This document shows positions 1 through 12,599 of a stretch of 64,000 bases of DNA, one piece after another. The stretch is from Congeria kusceri. Taxonomy: Eukaryota > Mollusca > Bivalvia > Myida > Dreissenidae. The position numbers and the translations under genes were made by a program. Positions within the stretch are counted from its first letter, which is position 1. The number at the start of each line of letters is the position of its first letter. The DNA is taken from the NCBI GenBank assembly GCA_027627225.1, contig CM051029.1:6657190-6721189 (forward strand). The letters run 5' to 3'. The notes beneath the pieces were generated by a model. It saw only the letters and a program-made list of their open reading frames with translations. It ran no database searches and was not told the origin of the DNA.

Positions 1-207
1 AGTGCCAGTCCAGCTCAAAACCAGACCTGCAGTATAAATGGTTACAAAACGTGCATCTAGTATCTATATCGACCCATGGTGAATGGTGGAACCAAACGAT
101 GAATACCAGCACCCATTTAATATGCTACGCAAGTAACTGCATGAATCCTACTGGCAAAGAAAGTGTTTGCACGAAAAGATCTGCCTTTGTGAACATACCA
201 TCATACT
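1..207 (+). CDS. Gene 1 exon a: Ig domain, 3' part
   Basis: The frame beginning at base 3 is open to a GTGAGT donor at 208. It reads as an Ig core: a Cys near the start, then KWLQNV (core Trp) and LICYASNCMNPTG, the Y/C segment before strand G. It ends in phase 1, as do the other Ig exons. The acceptor lies off the window or at its edge, so the 5' limit is unknown. Confidence 0.65.
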
Positions 208-549
208 GTGAGTATTAATACGTACCAAACAGGCTTGTTGTATATGATTTGTTTGTGTACTAAATACATTTACAAAGTCTAGTTAGACGACATTGTCCAC
301 GTTACATACATGTCATATGGTACAATATATATGTAATGATAATTAATGGTCAAATCAAGTCGCATTTTGTTAAGTTTGCACAAAGATGGCAAAAGCTACA
401 AACCTAAGCATAACTCTATATACAACGTTTCAGTATATTTATATTGTTATTGACTATACAATTACACAAATATGTGGTTGAAAGATAACAAAGAAACACT
501 TGTCTGCAAAACAAGATTACTATGGCATTGTGCATATCGTTTTAATTAG

Positions 550-846
550 ACCCACATGAATTACCGGAGCTTACATTTGATACTTGTGGACAATCGTTTG
601 CTACACGTCACCTTAAAGTTGTGAAAGGCCAAGAAGCTAATGTGACCTGCACAGCAAATAGCAACCCAAGTGCTTCATATACGTGGCAGCCACGTGTTTA
701 CGCCACGGGAAATGTTCTAAAGTTCGGCAACGTTAGTGTTAATCAAAGTGGCTGGTACAACTGTACCGCTCAAAACACATTGGTTACAACGTTTGAAGGC
801 ACTTTTATAGGTCACAATTCATCGACTTTCCAACTTGAGATCCTCG
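550..846 (+). CDS. Gene 1 exon b: Ig domain
   Basis: 297 nt, phase 1 in and out, after TTAATTAG and before GTAAAG. It encodes a complete I-type Ig fold: ANVTCTANSNPSASYTW (Cys and Trp) followed by NQSGWYNCTAQN (the second Cys in a x-S/G-x-Y-x-C context), ending with a strand G tail FQLEIL. Several N-x-S/T glycosylation sites are present. Closest counterparts are the Ig exons at 46684 and 47103 in Gene 2. Confidence 0.75.
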
Positions 847-1001
847 GTAAAGCTTTTATCTTAATCTATAGTTATTCGGCTAAATTATATAGTTATGTAT
901 ATTTATAATCATTTTTCTATTCAGGGGTGTCTATTATTCAACACAATTCCAACACTTCAACGACTCCTTGGAGTTTTATAAATATTATATCTATTTGTCA
1001 G

Positions 1002-1286
1002 CACCACCGGTTGTACATCACGTAAACCAACAACAAACTGCACTTCACAACGCACACCTTTCCATTCCGTGCGCATTCGCTGCTGGGAATACGCCTGAAA
1101 CGACGGTTATGTGGATGCAAGGACATTAATCAACAACGTTCTTGTCGGGGCCAATTCTAACAATAACAAACATCCAATTAACGGATGAAGGTTACTATAA
1201 ATGCAAGGCTTCGAATATAATGGAACCAACCAACTGCGAGAAACACACAGGCTACGACGAAGCTGTTTTATTTGTAGACGTACAGT
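1002..1286 (+). pseudogene. Gene 1 exon c: Ig domain with in-frame stop
   Basis: 285 nt, exactly the length of its Gene 2 counterpart at 47637-47921. The fold is clear: IPCAFAAGN (first Cys), TTVMWMQGH (core Trp), LTITNIQLTDEGYYKCKAS (D-E-G-Y-Y-x-C). Five residues after the core Trp a TAA at 1127-1129 interrupts the frame; Gene 2 has Thr at that column and the loop length is the same. This points to a point nonsense mutation rather than an exon boundary error. Donor GTATGC at 1287. Confidence 0.72.
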
Positions 1287-1406
1287 GTATGCAATTCAGA
1301 TTTGTCCTTTTAGCATTTACCATGCTGCGAATTAAAACATAATCGCCATATGCAATGACTAAAATGCATGTTATAAATTCTTTCTTATTAACAATGTTTC
1401 TTTCAG

Positions 1407-1694
1407 ACCCAGCAACATTAACACGATTCAATGTGGAAGGTTCCGATAGTATACCAATAATAACTGCTGACGACGGTGAAAATATCAGTTTAGTCTGTGA
1501 GTCTGACAGCGACCCTGTAGGCAATATGGTGATTTTAAACGGTACACGTATTGTTCGGAGTGAACAGACCCAGACGCTTATAGCGAATATTTCACTTGCT
1601 CGGTGTGAATACGATACAGCCGTTTACACGTGCCAGTGCCACAACATTCATTCTAAGGATGTGTTGAATAGAATCGTACAAATATTTATTAGTT
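1407..1694 (+). CDS. Gene 1 exon d: Ig domain
   Basis: 288 nt, phase 1 both sides, after a good pyrimidine-rich acceptor (TTTCTTTCAG) and before GTAAGT. It contains ENISLVCESDSDPVG and ARCEYDTAVYTCQCHN. The pattern RCEYD-A-x-Y-x-C is shared with Gene 2 exon 48441-48734 (RARCEYDAGSYKCLANN), identifying it as the orthologous position. It lacks an obvious core Trp, as does the Gene 2 exon. Confidence 0.75.
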
Positions 1695-1805
1695 GTAAGT
1701 GGTATGATTATTTTCACTTCAGACTTTAATTCGTAGTGTACTTAGCATGTAATCACGTATTTCAATGAACGACACTGATATACTTCTATTTTACTATATT
1801 TTCAG

Positions 1806-2120
1806 GTTCGCCCAGAGATTCGCCATTCTCACCCCCAGTTACAAACATATCGTGGAAATTAAACGGATCCGCTGTGTTAACGTTTACTATCATCGCATAT
1901 CCTCCACCAGACAGTTCTGAATATTCATGGTACAAACTAAATGGCTCTGCGTGGGAAAACATTGCGAAGGCAAACTCTGTATATGCAAGTGTTTCCGTCG
2001 ATGACGTGCAGACAAACCTGTCCATCTCAAATGTAGGAAGCGAGGATTTCGGAAAGTACATGGTCAGTGTTTACAACGAACTGGAAGGTACAACTGAAGA
2101 ATATGTCCCTCGAACACATG
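1806..2120 (+). CDS. Gene 1 exon e: divergent Ig-like domain
   Basis: 315 nt, phase 1 both sides. It opens with GSPRDSPFSPPVTN, nearly the same as Gene 2 exon 49425-49742 (GSPRASPFSPPITE). It has SAVLTFTIIAYPPPDSSEYSWYK in which the usual first Cys is replaced, and a Y-x-V ending instead of Y-x-C. This is a disulfide-less Ig-like membrane-proximal domain. Donor GTAATA. Confidence 0.72.
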
Positions 2121-2671
2121 GTAATACACTTATTTAATAAATCGTATTGAAAACATTAAATATAAACTGAGTGAAACTCCAGCAGCGTCAGCAGGAGATA
2201 ACTTTCATTTGCAGCATAAGGTTCTTTATGTATGGTAATTGACCAATTGCGAAAAACAACAAAATCTATATAAGGTATACAATACTCTTATATGTGCAAA
2301 TTCAGATTCAACAATCAGTTTAGAGTCGTAATATTGTAGGCAATGACGCGTTAGTATTATACGTTACATGCAAGGTTACGTAAGCCATCTGCCATAAGCC
2401 ATAAGCCATACGTACTGCCTCTACAAAACAAAAATATTGTCATTAGATCTGCATTTGAAATCCGTGATAAGTATCGTAAAACTGTTTCACAGTATGGGAA
2501 GGCATGAACTACAACGCTTTTGTAAATATACTTTAATAATTAATACAATTAAAAGTTTAATATGTTCGATGTTTATTCAATGCAGACCCTGTACCTTTTA
2601 TTGCAACATGCACCGAATAGCACAAATACAGGTTTATGTTTACTAAATTGAAACACATACTTTTTGTGTAG

Positions 2672-2970
2672 ATAAGCCTGAAACGCCCACGAATCTCCGT
2701 GTGCAAGAAGGTTCTTTGGATGTGGGTTCCTTCACAGTTGAATGGGAACCAGGATCCAATGTTGATGAAGAACAGATATGTGTTATACAATATAAAGAAG
2801 ATGATTCCAAACAAAATGGAATAGCGCAAACGTTTCGAGTAAAACATTTAATTACACGTTTGTTGAGTTGCTTTCTGGGACAACTTATATGGTAAAAATG
2901 TTTGCAAGAAACATTATGGGAATTTCAGAGGAGACAGAAATCATTACCGCTACGACACTCATACATTCAA
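2672..2970 (+). pseudogene. Gene 1 exon f: fibronectin type III domain with 1-nt frameshift
   Basis: The 5' half reads KPETPTNLRVQEG...FTVEWEPG (FN3 strands A-B, Trp) and VIQYKEDD (strand C). The 3' half reads YTFVELLSGTTYMVKMFARN and MGISEETEIITATT (strands E-G, tyrosine corner) but in a different frame. The exon is 299 nt, whereas every other extracellular exon is a multiple of three with phase 1 ends; one lost base, around 2825-2845, explains both facts. In the unshifted frame the reading stops with TAA after LGQLIW. Donor GTAAGT at 2971. Confidence 0.72.
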
Positions 2971-3162
2971 GTAAGTAATCACAGACATAATTTATCGCGA
3001 CTGTGTATTCATGTATTCCATCTTACTATGAACTCTTTTGCGGTTGCTGCTTTTAATGATGAAGAGGAGAAATAGTATGAATATTTAAATACATATGATT
3101 GCGATGATGTGGATTTAATATAAAATTTGATTACACTGTGTTGAATATTATGATTTTACGAT

Positions 3163-3257
3163 GATGATAATGACAACGATGATGATGATGACGACGATGA
3201 TGATGATGACTATGTTGTTGTAGTGATGATGATGATGATGATAATGATGGTGATGTC
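3163..3257 (+). repeat. Imperfect (GAT)n microsatellite
   Basis: A run of GAT/GAC/AAT triplets sits immediately upstream of the TM exon acceptor (AG at 3270-3271). It occupies the region where a branch point and pyrimidine tract would normally lie; only TGTCTTTATCCATGACAG remains as tract. It may weaken splicing of the expanded exon. Confidence 0.8.
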
Positions 3258-3610
3258 TTTATCCATGACAGTTGAAGCGTCATCTGGACAACATTGGTTG
3301 TAGTTTGAGAGACTATCTGTGTAAGCGTCATCTAGACAACATCGGCTGCAGTTGGAGAGATTATCGGTGGAAGCGTCATCTGGACAAACATCGGCTGCAG
3401 TTGGAGGGGCTATCGGTGGAAGCGTCATCTGGACAAACATCGGCTGCAGTTGGAGGGACTATCGGTGGAAGCGTCATCTGGACAACATCGACTGTAGTTG
3501 GAGAGACTATCTGTGGAAGCGTCATCTGGACAAACATCGGCTGTAGTTGGAGGGACTATCGGTGGAAGCGATATCTGCACAAATATCGGCTGTAGTTGGA
3601 GAGACTATCT

Positions 3611-6600
3611 GTGGAAGCGTCATCTGGACAAATACCGGCTGTAGTTGGTGGGTCTATCGGTGGAAGCGTCATCTGGACAAATATCGGCAGCAGTTGGAGG
3701 AGCTATCGGTGGAAGCGTCATCTGGACAAATATCGGCTGCAGTTGGAGGGGCTATCGGTGGAAGCGTCATCTGGACAACATCGGCTGCAGTTGGAGGGGC
3801 TATCGGTGGAAGCCTCATCTGGACAACATCGGCTGCAGTTGGAGGGGCTATCGCTGGAAGCGTCATCTGGACAAATATCGGCTGCTGTTGGAGGTGCTAT
3901 CGGTGGAAGCGTCATCTGGACAACATCGGCTGTAGTTGGAGGGGCTATCGGTGTAAGCGTCATCTGGACATCATCGGGTGTAGTTGGAGAGACTATCGGT
4001 GGAAGCGTCATCTGGACAACATCGGATGCAGTTGTAGGGTCTATCAGTGGAAGCGTCATCTGGACAACATCGGCTGCAGTTGTAGGAGCTATCGGTGGAA
4101 GCGTCATCTGGACATCATCGGCTGTAGTTGGAGGGGCTGTCTGTGGAAGCGTCATCTGGTCAAACATCGGATATAGTTGAAGGGGCTCTCTGTGGAAGCG
4201 TCATCTGGACAAACTTCGGCTGTAGTTGGAGAGACAATCAGTGGAAGCGTCATCTGGACAAACATCGGCTGCAGTTGGAGGGGCTATCGGTGGAAGCGTC
4301 ATCTGGACAAACATCGGCTGTAGTTGGAGGGGCTATCGGTGGAAGCGTCATCTGGACCAACATCGGCTGTAGTTGGAGGTGCTATCGGTGGAAGCGTCAT
4401 CTGGACCACATCGGCTGTAGTTGGGGGGGCTATCGGTGGAAGCGTCATCTGGACAGACATCGGCAGTATTTGGAGGGACTATCTGTGGAAGCGTCATCGG
4501 GACAACATCGGCTGTAGTTGGAGGGGCTTTCGGTGGAAGCGTCATCTGGACAACATCGGCTGTAGTTGGAGGGGCTATCGGTGGAAGCGTCATCTGGACA
4601 ACATCGGCTGAAGTTGGAGGGGCTATCGGTGGAAGCGTCATCTGGACAACATCGGCTGTAGTTGTAGGGACTATCTGTGGAAGCGTCATCTCGACAATCA
4701 TCGGCTTTTGTTGGAGGGGCTATCGGTGGAAGCGTCATCTGGGCAAATATCGGCTGTAGTTGGAGGGGCTATCGGTGGAAGCGTCATCTGGACAAACATC
4801 GGCTGTAGTTGGAGGGGCTATCTGTAAAAGAGTCATCTGGACAACATCGGCTGTAGTTGGAGGGACTATCGGTGGAAGCGTCATCTGGACAATATCGGCT
4901 GCAGTTGGAGGGGCTATCGGTGGAAGCGTCATCTGGGCAAACATCGGTTGTAGTTGTAGGGGCTATCGGTGGAAGCGTCATCTGGACAACATCGGCTGCA
5001 GTTGGATGGACTATCTGTGGAAGCGTCATCTGGACAAACATCGGCTGTAGTTGGAGGGTCTATCGGTGGAAGCGTCATCTGGACAAACATCGGCTGCAGT
5101 TGGAAGGACTATCTGTGTAAGCGTCATGTGGACAAATATCGGCTGTAGTTGGAGGGACTATCTGTGGAAGCGTCGTCCGGACAAACATCGGCTGCAGTTG
5201 GAGGGATAATAGGTGGAAGCGTCATCTGGACAACATCGGCTGTATTTGCAGGGCATATCGGTGGAAGCGTCATCTGGACAAATATCGGCTTCAGTTGTAG
5301 GGACTATCGGTGGAAGCGTCATCTGGACAAACATCGGCTGCAGTTGGAGGGGCTATCGGTGGAAGCGTCATCTGGACAACATCGGCTGCAGTTGGAGGGG
5401 CTATCGGTGGAAGCGTCATCTGGACAACATCGGCTGCAGTTGGAGGGACTATCGGTGGAAGCGTCATCTGGACAAACATCGGCTGCAGTTGTAGGGGCTA
5501 TCGGAGGAAGCGTCATCTGGACAAATATCGGCTGTAGTTGGAGGGGCTATCGGTGGAAGCGTCATCTGGACAAACATCGGCTGCAGTTGGAGAGGCTATC
5601 GGTGGATGCGTCATCTGGACAACATCGGCTGTTGTTGGAGGGGCTATCTGTGGAAGCGTCATCTGGACAACATCGTCTGCAGTTGGAGGGGAAATCGGTG
5701 GAAGCGTCATCTGGACAAAATCGGCTGCATTTGGAGGGGCTATCGCTGGAAGCGTCATCTGGACAAACATCGGCTGCATTTGGAGTGACTATCGGTGGAT
5801 GCGTCATCTGGACAATATCGGCTGTAGTTGGAGGAACTATCAGTGGAAGCGTCATCTGGACAAACATCGGCTGTAGTTGTTGAGACTATCTGTGGAAGCG
5901 TCATCTGGACAACATCGGCTGTAGTTGGAGGGGCTTTCGGTGGAAGCGTCATCTGGAAAACATCGGCTGTAGTTGGAGGGTCTATCGGTGGAAGCGTCAT
6001 CTGGACAAATACCGGCTGTAGTTGGTGGGTCTATCGGTGGAAGCGTCATCTGGACAAATATCGGCAGCAGTTGGAGGAGCTATCGGTGGAAGCGTCATCT
6101 GGACAAATATCGGCTGCAGTTGGAGGGGCTATCGGTGGAAGCGTCATCTGGACAACATCGGCTGCAGTTGGAGGGGCTATCGGTGGAAGCCTCATCTGGA
6201 CAACATCGGCTGCAGTTGGAGGGGCTATCGCTGGAAGCGTCATCTGGACAAATATCGGCTGATGTTGGAGGTGCTATCGGTGGAAGCGTCATCTGGACAA
6301 CATCGGCTGTAGTTGGAGGGTCTATCGGTGTAAGCGTCATCTGGACATCATCGGGTGTAGTTGGAGAGACTATCGGTGGAAGCGTCATCTGGACAACATC
6401 GGAAGCAGTTGTAGGGTCTATCAGTGGAAGCGTCATCTGGACAACATCGGCTGCAGTTGTAGGAGCTATCGGTGGAAGCGTCATCTCGACATCATCGGCT
6501 GTAGTTGGAGGGGCTGTCTGTGGAAGCGACATCTGGTCAAACATCGGATATAGTTGAAGGGGCTCTCTGTGGAAGCGTCATCTGGACAAACTTCGGCTGT

Positions 6601-9340
6601 AGTTGGAGAGACAATCAGTGGAAGCGTCATCTGGACAAACATCGGCTGCAGTTGGAGGGGCTATCGGTGGAAGCGTCATCTGGACAAACATCGGCTGTAG
6701 TTGGAGGGGCTATCGGTGGAAGCGTCATCTGGACCAACATCGGCTGTAGTTGGAGGTGCTATCGGTGGAAGCGTCATCTGGACCACATCGGCTGTAGTTG
6801 GGGGGGCTATCGGTGGAAGCGTCATCTGGACAGACATCGGCAGTATTTGGAGGGACTATCTGTGGAAGCGTCATCGGGACAACATCGGCTGTAGTTGGAG
6901 GGGCTTTCGGTGGAAGCGTCATCTGGACAACATCGGCTGTAGTTGGAGGGGCTATCGGTGGAAGCGTCATCTGGACAACATCGGCTGAAGTTGGAGGGGC
7001 TATCGGTGGAAGCGTCATCTGGACAACATCGGCTGTAGTTGTAGGGACTATCTGTGGAAGCGTCATCTCGACAATCATCGGCTTTTGTTGGAGGGGCTAT
7101 CGGTGGAAGCGTCATCTGGGCAAATATCGGCTGTAGTTGGAGGGGCTATCGGTGGAAGCGTCATCTGGACAAACATCGGCTGTAGTTGGAGGGGCTATCT
7201 GTAAAAGAGTCATCTGGACAACATCGGCTGTAGTTGGAGGGACTATCGGTGGAAGCGTCATCTGGACAATATCGGCTGCAGTTGGAGGGGCTATCGGTGG
7301 AAGCGTCATCTGGGCAAACATCGGTTGTAGTTGTAGGGGCAATCGGTGGAAGCGTCATCTGGACAACATCGGCTGCAGTTGGATGGACTATCTGTGGAAG
7401 CGTCATCTGGACAAACATCGGCTGTAGTTGGAGGGTCTATCGGTGGAAGCGTCATCTGGACAAACATCGGCTGCAGTTGGAAGGACTATCTGTGTAAGCG
7501 TCATGTGGACAAATATCGGCTGTAGTTGGAGGGACTATCTGTGGAAGCGTCGTCCGGACAAACATCGGCTGCAGTTGGAGGGATAATAGGTGGAAGCGTC
7601 ATCTGGACAACATCGGCTGTATTTGCAGGGCATATCGGTGGAAGCGTCATCTGGACAAATATCGGCTTCAGTTGTAGGGACTATCGGTGGAAGCGTCATC
7701 TGGACAAACATCGGCTGCAGTTGGAGGGGCTATCGGTGGAAGCGTCATCTGGACAACATCGGCTGCAGTTGGAGGGGCTATCGGTGGAAGCGTCATCTGG
7801 ACAACATCGGCTGCAGTTGGAGGGACTATCGGTGGAAGCGTCATCTGGACAAACATCGGCTGCAGTTGTAGGGGCTATCGGAGGAAGCGTCATCTGGACA
7901 AATATCGGCTGTAGTTGGAGGGGCTATCGGTGGAAGCGTCATCTGGACAAACATCGGCTGCAGTTGGAGAGGCTATCGGTGGATGCGTCATCTGGACAAC
8001 ATCGGCTGTTGTTGGAGGGGCTATCTGTGGAAGCGTCATCTGGACAACATCGTCTGCAGTTGGAGGGGAAATCGGTGGAAGCGTCATCTGGACAAAATCG
8101 GCTGCATTTGGAGGGGCTATCGCTGGAAGCGTCATCTGGACAAACATCGGCTGCATTTGGAGTGACTATCGGTGGATGCGTCATCTGGACAATATCGGCT
8201 GTAGTTGGAGGAACTATCAGTGGAAGCGTCATCTGGACAAACATCGGCTGTAGTTGTTGAGACTATCTGTGGAAGCGTCATCTGGACAACATCGGCTGTA
8301 GTTGGAGGGGCTTTCGGTGGAAGCGTCATCTGGAAAACATCGGCTGTAGTTGGAGGGTCTATCGGTGGAAGCGTCATCTGGACAAATACCGGCTGTAGTT
8401 GGTGGGTCTATCGGTGGAAGCGTCATTTGGACAAATATCGGCAGCAGTTGGAGGAGCTATCGGTGGAAGCGTCATCTGGACAAATATCGGCTGCAGTTGG
8501 AGGGGCTATCGGTGGAAGCGTCATCTGGACAACATCGGCTGCAGTTGGAGAGGCTATCGGTGGAAGCCTCATCTGGACAACATCGGCTGCAGTTGGAGGG
8601 GCTATCGCTGGAAGCGTCATCTGGACAAATATCGGCTGATGTTGGAGGTGCTATCGGTGGAAGCGTCATCTGGACAACATCGGCTGTAGTTGGAGGGTCT
8701 ATCGGTGTAAGCGTCATCTGGACATCATCGGGTGTAGTTGGAGAGACTATCGGTGGAAGCGTCATCTGGACAACATCGGAAGCAGTTGTAGGGTCTATCA
8801 GTGGAAGCGTCATCTGGACAACATCGGCTGCAGTTGTAGGAGCTATCGGTGGAAGCGTCATCTCGACATCATCGGCTGTAGTTGGAGGGGCTGTCTGTGG
8901 AAGCGACATCTGGTCAAACATCGGATATAGTTGAAGGGGCTCTCTGTGGAAGCGTCATCTGGACAAACTTCGGCTGTAGTTGGAGAGACAATCAGTGGAA
9001 GCGTCATCTGGACAAACATCGGCTGCAGTTGGAGGGGCTATCGGTGGAAGCGTCATCTGGACAAACATCGGCTGTAGTTGGAGGGGCTATCGGTGGAAGC
9101 GTCATCTGGACCAAGATCGGCTGTAGTTGGAGGTGCTATCGGTGGAAGCGTCATCTGGACCACATCGGCTGTAGTTGGGGGGGCTATCGGTGGAAGCGTC
9201 ATCTGGACAGACATCGGAAGTATTTGGAGGGACTATCTGTGGAAGCGTCATCGGGACAACATCGGCTGTAGTTGGAGGGGCTATCGGTGGAAGCGTCATC
9301 TGGACAACATCGGCTGAAGTTGGAGGGGCTATCGGTGGAA
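3611..9340 (+). repeat. 2377-bp higher-order repeat, two full copies plus a partial third
   Basis: Near-identical blocks at about 3611-5987 and 5988-8364, with a third starting at about 8365 and tracking the others until roughly 9250-9340 before internal deletions break register. Diagnostic variants (for example the CTGTAAAAGAGTC unit at 4821 and 7198, and CATCGGATATAGTTG at 4166, 6543 and 8920) recur at exactly 2377-bp steps. The block is about 49 basic units long and implies very recent segmental duplication within the array. Confidence 0.9.
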
Positions 9341-10663
9341 GCGTCATCTGGGCAAACATCGGTTGTAGTTGTATGGGCTCTCTGTGGAAACGTCATCTGG
9401 ACAAACATCGGCTGTAGTTGGAGAGACTATCAGTGGAAGCGTCATCTGCAGAAACATTGGATTCAGTTGGAGGGGTTATCTGTGGAAGCATCATCTGGAC
9501 AACATCGGCTGTATTTGGAGAGACTATGTCTGGAAGCGTCATCTGGACAACATCGGCTGTAGTTGGAGGGACTATCGGTGGAAGCGTCATCTGGACAAAC
9601 ATCGGCTGTAGTTGGAGGGTCTATCGGTGGAAGCGTCATCTGGAACAACATCGGCTGTAGTTGGAGGTGCAATCGGTTGAAGCGTCATCTGGACAACATC
9701 GGCTGTAGTTGGGTGGCTATCGGTGGAAGCGTCATCTGGACAAACATCGGCTGTATTTGGAGGGGCTATCTGTGGAAGCGTCATCTGGACAACATCGGCT
9801 GTAGTTGGAGTGGCTTTCGGTGGAAGCGTCATCTGGACAACATCGGCTGTTGTTGGAGTTGCTATCGGTGGAAGTGTCATCTGGACAACATCGGCTGTAG
9901 TTGGAGGGGCTATCGGTGGAAGCGTCATCTGGACAACATCGGCTGTAGTTGTAGGGACTATCTGTGGAAGCGTCATCAGGACAAACATCGGCTTTAGTTG
10001 GAGTGGCTATCGGTGAAAGCGTCATCTGGGCAAACATTGGCTGTAGTTGGAGGGGCTATAGATGGAAGCGTCATCTGGACAAACATCGCCTGTAGTTGGA
10101 GGGGCTATCTGTCGAAGCGTCATATGGACAACATCGGCTGTAGTTGGAGGGACTATCTGTGGAAGCGTCATCTGGACAAACATCGGCTCTAGTTGGAAGA
10201 ATTATCGTTGGAAGCGTCATCTGGACTCGGCTGCAGTTGGAGTGACTATCTGTGGAAGCGTCATCTGGACAAATATCGGCTTCAGTTGGAGGGACTCTCT
10301 TTGTGGAAGCGTCATCTGGACATACATCGGCTGTAGTTGGAGGGGCTATCTGTGGAAACGTCATCTGGACAAATATCGGCTGTTGTTGGAGGGTCTATCT
10401 GTGGAAGCGTCATCTGGACATATATCGGCTGTAGTTGGAGGGACTATCTGTGGAAGCGTCGTCTGGACAAACATCGGCTGCAGTTGGAGGGACTATCGGT
10501 GGAAGCGTCATTTTGACAAACATCGGCTGCAGTGGGTGGGACTATCTCTGGAAGCGTCATCTGGACAACATCAGCTGTAGTTGTAGGGACAATCGGTGGA
10601 AGCGTCATCTGGACAAACATCGGCTGTAGTTGGAGGGGCAATCGGTGGAAGCGTCATCTGGAC

Positions 10664-11635
10664 CAACATCGGCTGTAGTTGGAGGTGCTATCCGTGGAAG
10701 CGTCATCTGGACCACATCGGCTGTAGTTGGGGGGGGCTATCGGTGGAAGCGTTATCTGGACAGACATCGGCTGTATTTGGAGGGACTATCTGTGGAAGCG
10801 TCATCGGGACAACATCGGCTGTAGTTGGAGGGGCTATCGGTGGAAGCGTCATCTGGACAACATCGGCTGTAGTTGGAGGGGCTATCGGTGGAAGCGTCAT
10901 CTGGACAACATCGGCTGTAGTTGGAGGGTCTATCGGTGGAAGCGTCATCTGGACAACATCGGCTGTAGTTGTAGGGACTATCTGTGGAAACGTCATCTGG
11001 ACAAACATCGGCTGCAGTTGGAGGGGCTATCGGTGGAAGCGTCATCTGGGCAAACATCGGCTGTAGTTGGAGGGGCTATCGGTGGAAGCGTCATCTGGAC
11101 AAACATCGGCTGTAGTTGGAGGGGCTATATGTAAAAGAGTCATCTGGACAAGCATCGGCTGTAGTTGGAGGTGCTATCCGTGGAAGCGTCATCTGGACCA
11201 CATCGGCTGTAGTTGGGGGGGGCTATCGGTGGAAGCGTTATCTGGACAGACATCGGCTGTATTTGGAGGGACTATCTGTGGAAGCGTCATCGGGACAACA
11301 TCGGCTGTAGTTGGAGGGGCTATCGGTGGAAGCGTCATCTGGACAACATCGGCTGTAGTTGGAGGGGCTATCGGTGGAAGCGTCATCTGGACAACATCGG
11401 CTGTAGTTGGAGGGTCTATCGGTGGAAGCGTCATCTGGACAACATCGGCTGTAGTTGTAGGGACTATCTGTGGAAACGTCATCTGGACAAACATCGGCTG
11501 CAGTTGGAGGGGCTATCGGTGGAAGCGTCATCTGGGCAAACATCGGCTGTAGTTGGAGGGGCTATCGGTGGAAGCGTCATCTGGACAAACATCGGCTGTA
11601 GTTGGAGGGGCTATATGTAAAAGAGTCATCTGGAC
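10664..11635 (+). repeat. 486-bp higher-order repeat, two tandem copies
   Basis: Blocks at about 10664-11149 and 11150-11635 are almost identical, including the GGGGGGG variant and the TATATGTAAAAGAGTC unit. 486 bp is ten basic units. This is an independent, recent expansion inside the array. Confidence 0.88.
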
Positions 11636-12599
11636 AACATCGGCTGCAGTTGGAGGGGCTATCGGTGGAAGCGTCATCTGGACAAACATCGGCTATAGTT
11701 GTATGGGCTATAGGTGGAAGCGTCTTCTGGACAACATCGGCTGCAGTTGGAGGGACTATCTGTGGAAGCGTCATCTGGACAAAAATCGGCTGTAGTTGGA
11801 GGGCCTTTCGGTGGAAGCGTCATCTGGACAAACATCGGCTGCAGTTGGAAGGACTTTCTGTGTTAGCGTCATGTGGACCAATATCGGCTGTAGATGGAGG
11901 GACAATCTGTGGAAGCGTCGTCTGGACAAACATCGGCTGCAGTTGGAGGGACTATCAGTGGAAGCGTCATTTGGACATATATCGGCTGCAGTTGGAGGGA
12001 TTATCGGTGGAAGCGTCATCTGGACAAACATCGGCTGTAGTTGCAGGGGATATCGGTGGAAGCGACATCTGGACAAATATCGACTGCAGTTGTAGGGACT
12101 ATCGGTGGAAGCGTCATCAGGACAAACATCGGCTGCATTTGGAGTGGCTATCGGTAGAAGCGTCATCTGGACAACATCGGCTGTAGTTGCAGGGGATATC
12201 GGTGGAAGCGACATCTGGACAAATATCGACTGCAGTTGTAGGGACTATCTGTGGAAGCGTCATCTGGACAACATCGGCTGTAGTTGGAGGTACAATCGGT
12301 GGAAGCGTCATCTGGACAACATCGGCTGTAGTTGGGTGGCTATCGGTGGAAGCGTCATCTGGACAAACATCGGCTGTATTTGGAGGGGCTATCTGTGGAA
12401 GCGTCATCTGGACAACATCGGCTGCAGTTGGAGAGATTATCGGTGGAAGCGTCATCTGGACAAACATCTGCTGCAGTTGGAGGGGCTATCGTTGGAAGCG
12501 TCATCTGGACAAATATCGCCTGCAGTTGGAAGGACTATCGGTGGAAGCGTCATCTGGACAACATCGACTGTAGTTGGAGAGACTATCTGTGGAAGCGTC

